A DNA stretch of 64,000 nt. Source: Bradyrhizobium cosmicum (lineage in GTDB: Bacteria > Pseudomonadota > Alphaproteobacteria > Rhizobiales > Xanthobacteraceae). The notes beneath the pieces are model-generated. The model saw nothing but the letters and a program-made list of their open reading frames with translations, had not been told where the DNA came from and did no database searches. A program made the translations under genes and the position numbers. Within the stretch, counting starts at the first letter, position 1. The number at the start of each line of letters is the position of its first letter. The DNA lies in NCBI RefSeq assembly GCF_007290395.2, contig NZ_CP041656.2, forward strand, positions 4,898,001 through 4,962,000, written 5' to 3'. Of the stretch, positions 63,467-64,000 are shown in pieces.

Positions 63467-64000
63467 CTACGCCCCTGCCCGCGCCTTTCGGGCCGCGATC
63501 TGTTGAAGTGCCCAGCGCGCGTTCTTGCGGACATCGGGATCAGCATCGTCGGCGATGACCGCCAGGAACGCCTCGCCGTCGGGATGGGCGATCTCGCCGA
63601 GCGCGGCGGCCGCTTCCTTCCGCAAATTGGCCTGATCGTGATTGATGCAGTTTCCGATCGGGCGTACCGCACGCTCGATCTTCATTCTGCCGAGACTGCG
63701 GATTGCTTTCAGCCGCACCTGCCAGAATTCGTCAGCCAGCGCACCGACGAGCTGGTCTGCCGCGATCGAACCGTTGACGTTGAGACCCAGCGTTTCCGCC
63801 GCCATCTCGCGGACCATCCAGTCGGCGTCCTTCAGCGCGCGCGTGATCGTCTCGGCAGCGGGCTTCATCTGCGAGAACGCCAGCGCGCTCACGGCGGCCC
63901 GGCGCACATGCGCATCGGGATCGTTGATCAATGCAGTCAGAGCGGGGATGGATTCCTCCAGCTTGAGGAATCCGATCACGCCGATCGCCTGCACGCGCAC
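63467..64000 (-). CDS. HEAT-repeat protein (partial, N-terminus beyond right edge)
   Basis: At least 177 residues are visible; the frame is open to base 64000, so the true start is outside. The sequence is built of about five HEAT-like helical repeats with the recurring pattern DPDAHVRRAAVSALA, DADWMVREMAAETLG, DEFWQVRLKAIRSLG, LRKEAAAALGEI and DPDVRKNARWALQQI. Such proteins act as scaffolds or as phycobilin-lyase-like partners. No function can be assigned. 79 bases separate it from the XylX-like gene. Confidence 0.75.
   Translation of the reverse strand: MRVQAIGVIGFLKLEESIPALTALINDPDAHVRRAAVSALAFSQMKPAAETITRALKDADWMVREMAAETLGLNVNGSIAADQLVGALADEFWQVRLKAIRSLGRMKIERAVRPIGNCINHDQANLRKEAAAALGEIAHPDGEAFLAVIADDADPDVRKNARWALQQIAARKARAGA

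Overview
The window looks like chromosomal DNA of a high-GC alphaproteobacterium, most likely Bradyrhizobium or a close relative. This is inferred from the gene families (ChvE-GguAB, norEFCBQD, an ABC_sub_bind receptor, an LktA-type giant adhesin, two DUF1254/cupin/GFA-type accessory genes) and from short interspersed palindromic repeats that I recognise from that group. I ran no database search. Most genes lie on the minus strand in long, tightly overlapped operons.

Layout. 1-11523 (minus): the first 3841 codons of one giant filamentous adhesin that runs off the left edge, preceded by a small secreted protein (11555-12310). 12580-16334 (plus): an orphan ABC-type periplasmic receptor overlapping a hybrid histidine kinase with receiver and HPt domains, then an RlpA-like protein. 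17129-19746: a LysR regulator divergent from a ring-cleaving dioxygenase and an alpha/beta hydrolase. 20072-25000: a less GC-rich patch of mixed accessory genes (acyltransferase, cupin, GFA protein, two small secreted proteins, DUF1254/DUF1214 protein). 25143-33956 (minus): an amidase, then an operon of a second amidase followed by an oligopeptide-type ABC transporter whose receptor is the last gene, ending in a strong intrinsic terminator.

34092-43555 (minus): a polyol operon with a HAD phosphatase and SorC regulator, a SmoEFGK-like ABC transporter, an SDR polyol dehydrogenase, a D-ribulokinase-like FGGY kinase and a PfkB kinase. 43624-49213 (minus): a complete nitric oxide reductase cluster norEFCBQD with an FNR/NnrR-type box upstream. 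49552-63387 (minus): an aldose cluster with a ChvE-GguAB transporter, SMP-30 lactonase, GalM, an L-arabinose/D-galactose 1-dehydrogenase, a FadR-type GntR regulator, a YtfQRT-YjfF-like transporter and a XylX-like FAH-family dehydratase. Together these cover uptake, anomer conversion, oxidation, lactone opening and a late dehydration of a non-phosphorylative (Weimberg-like) pathway; the aldonate dehydratase and the semialdehyde dehydrogenase are not in the window. The right edge cuts a HEAT-repeat protein.

Non-coding structure worth reading: paired 15-bp sites in the LysR promoter, a candidate SorC operator, a candidate GntR operator, hairpins directly after the receptor genes of three ABC operons, and several genus-type palindromic repeats.
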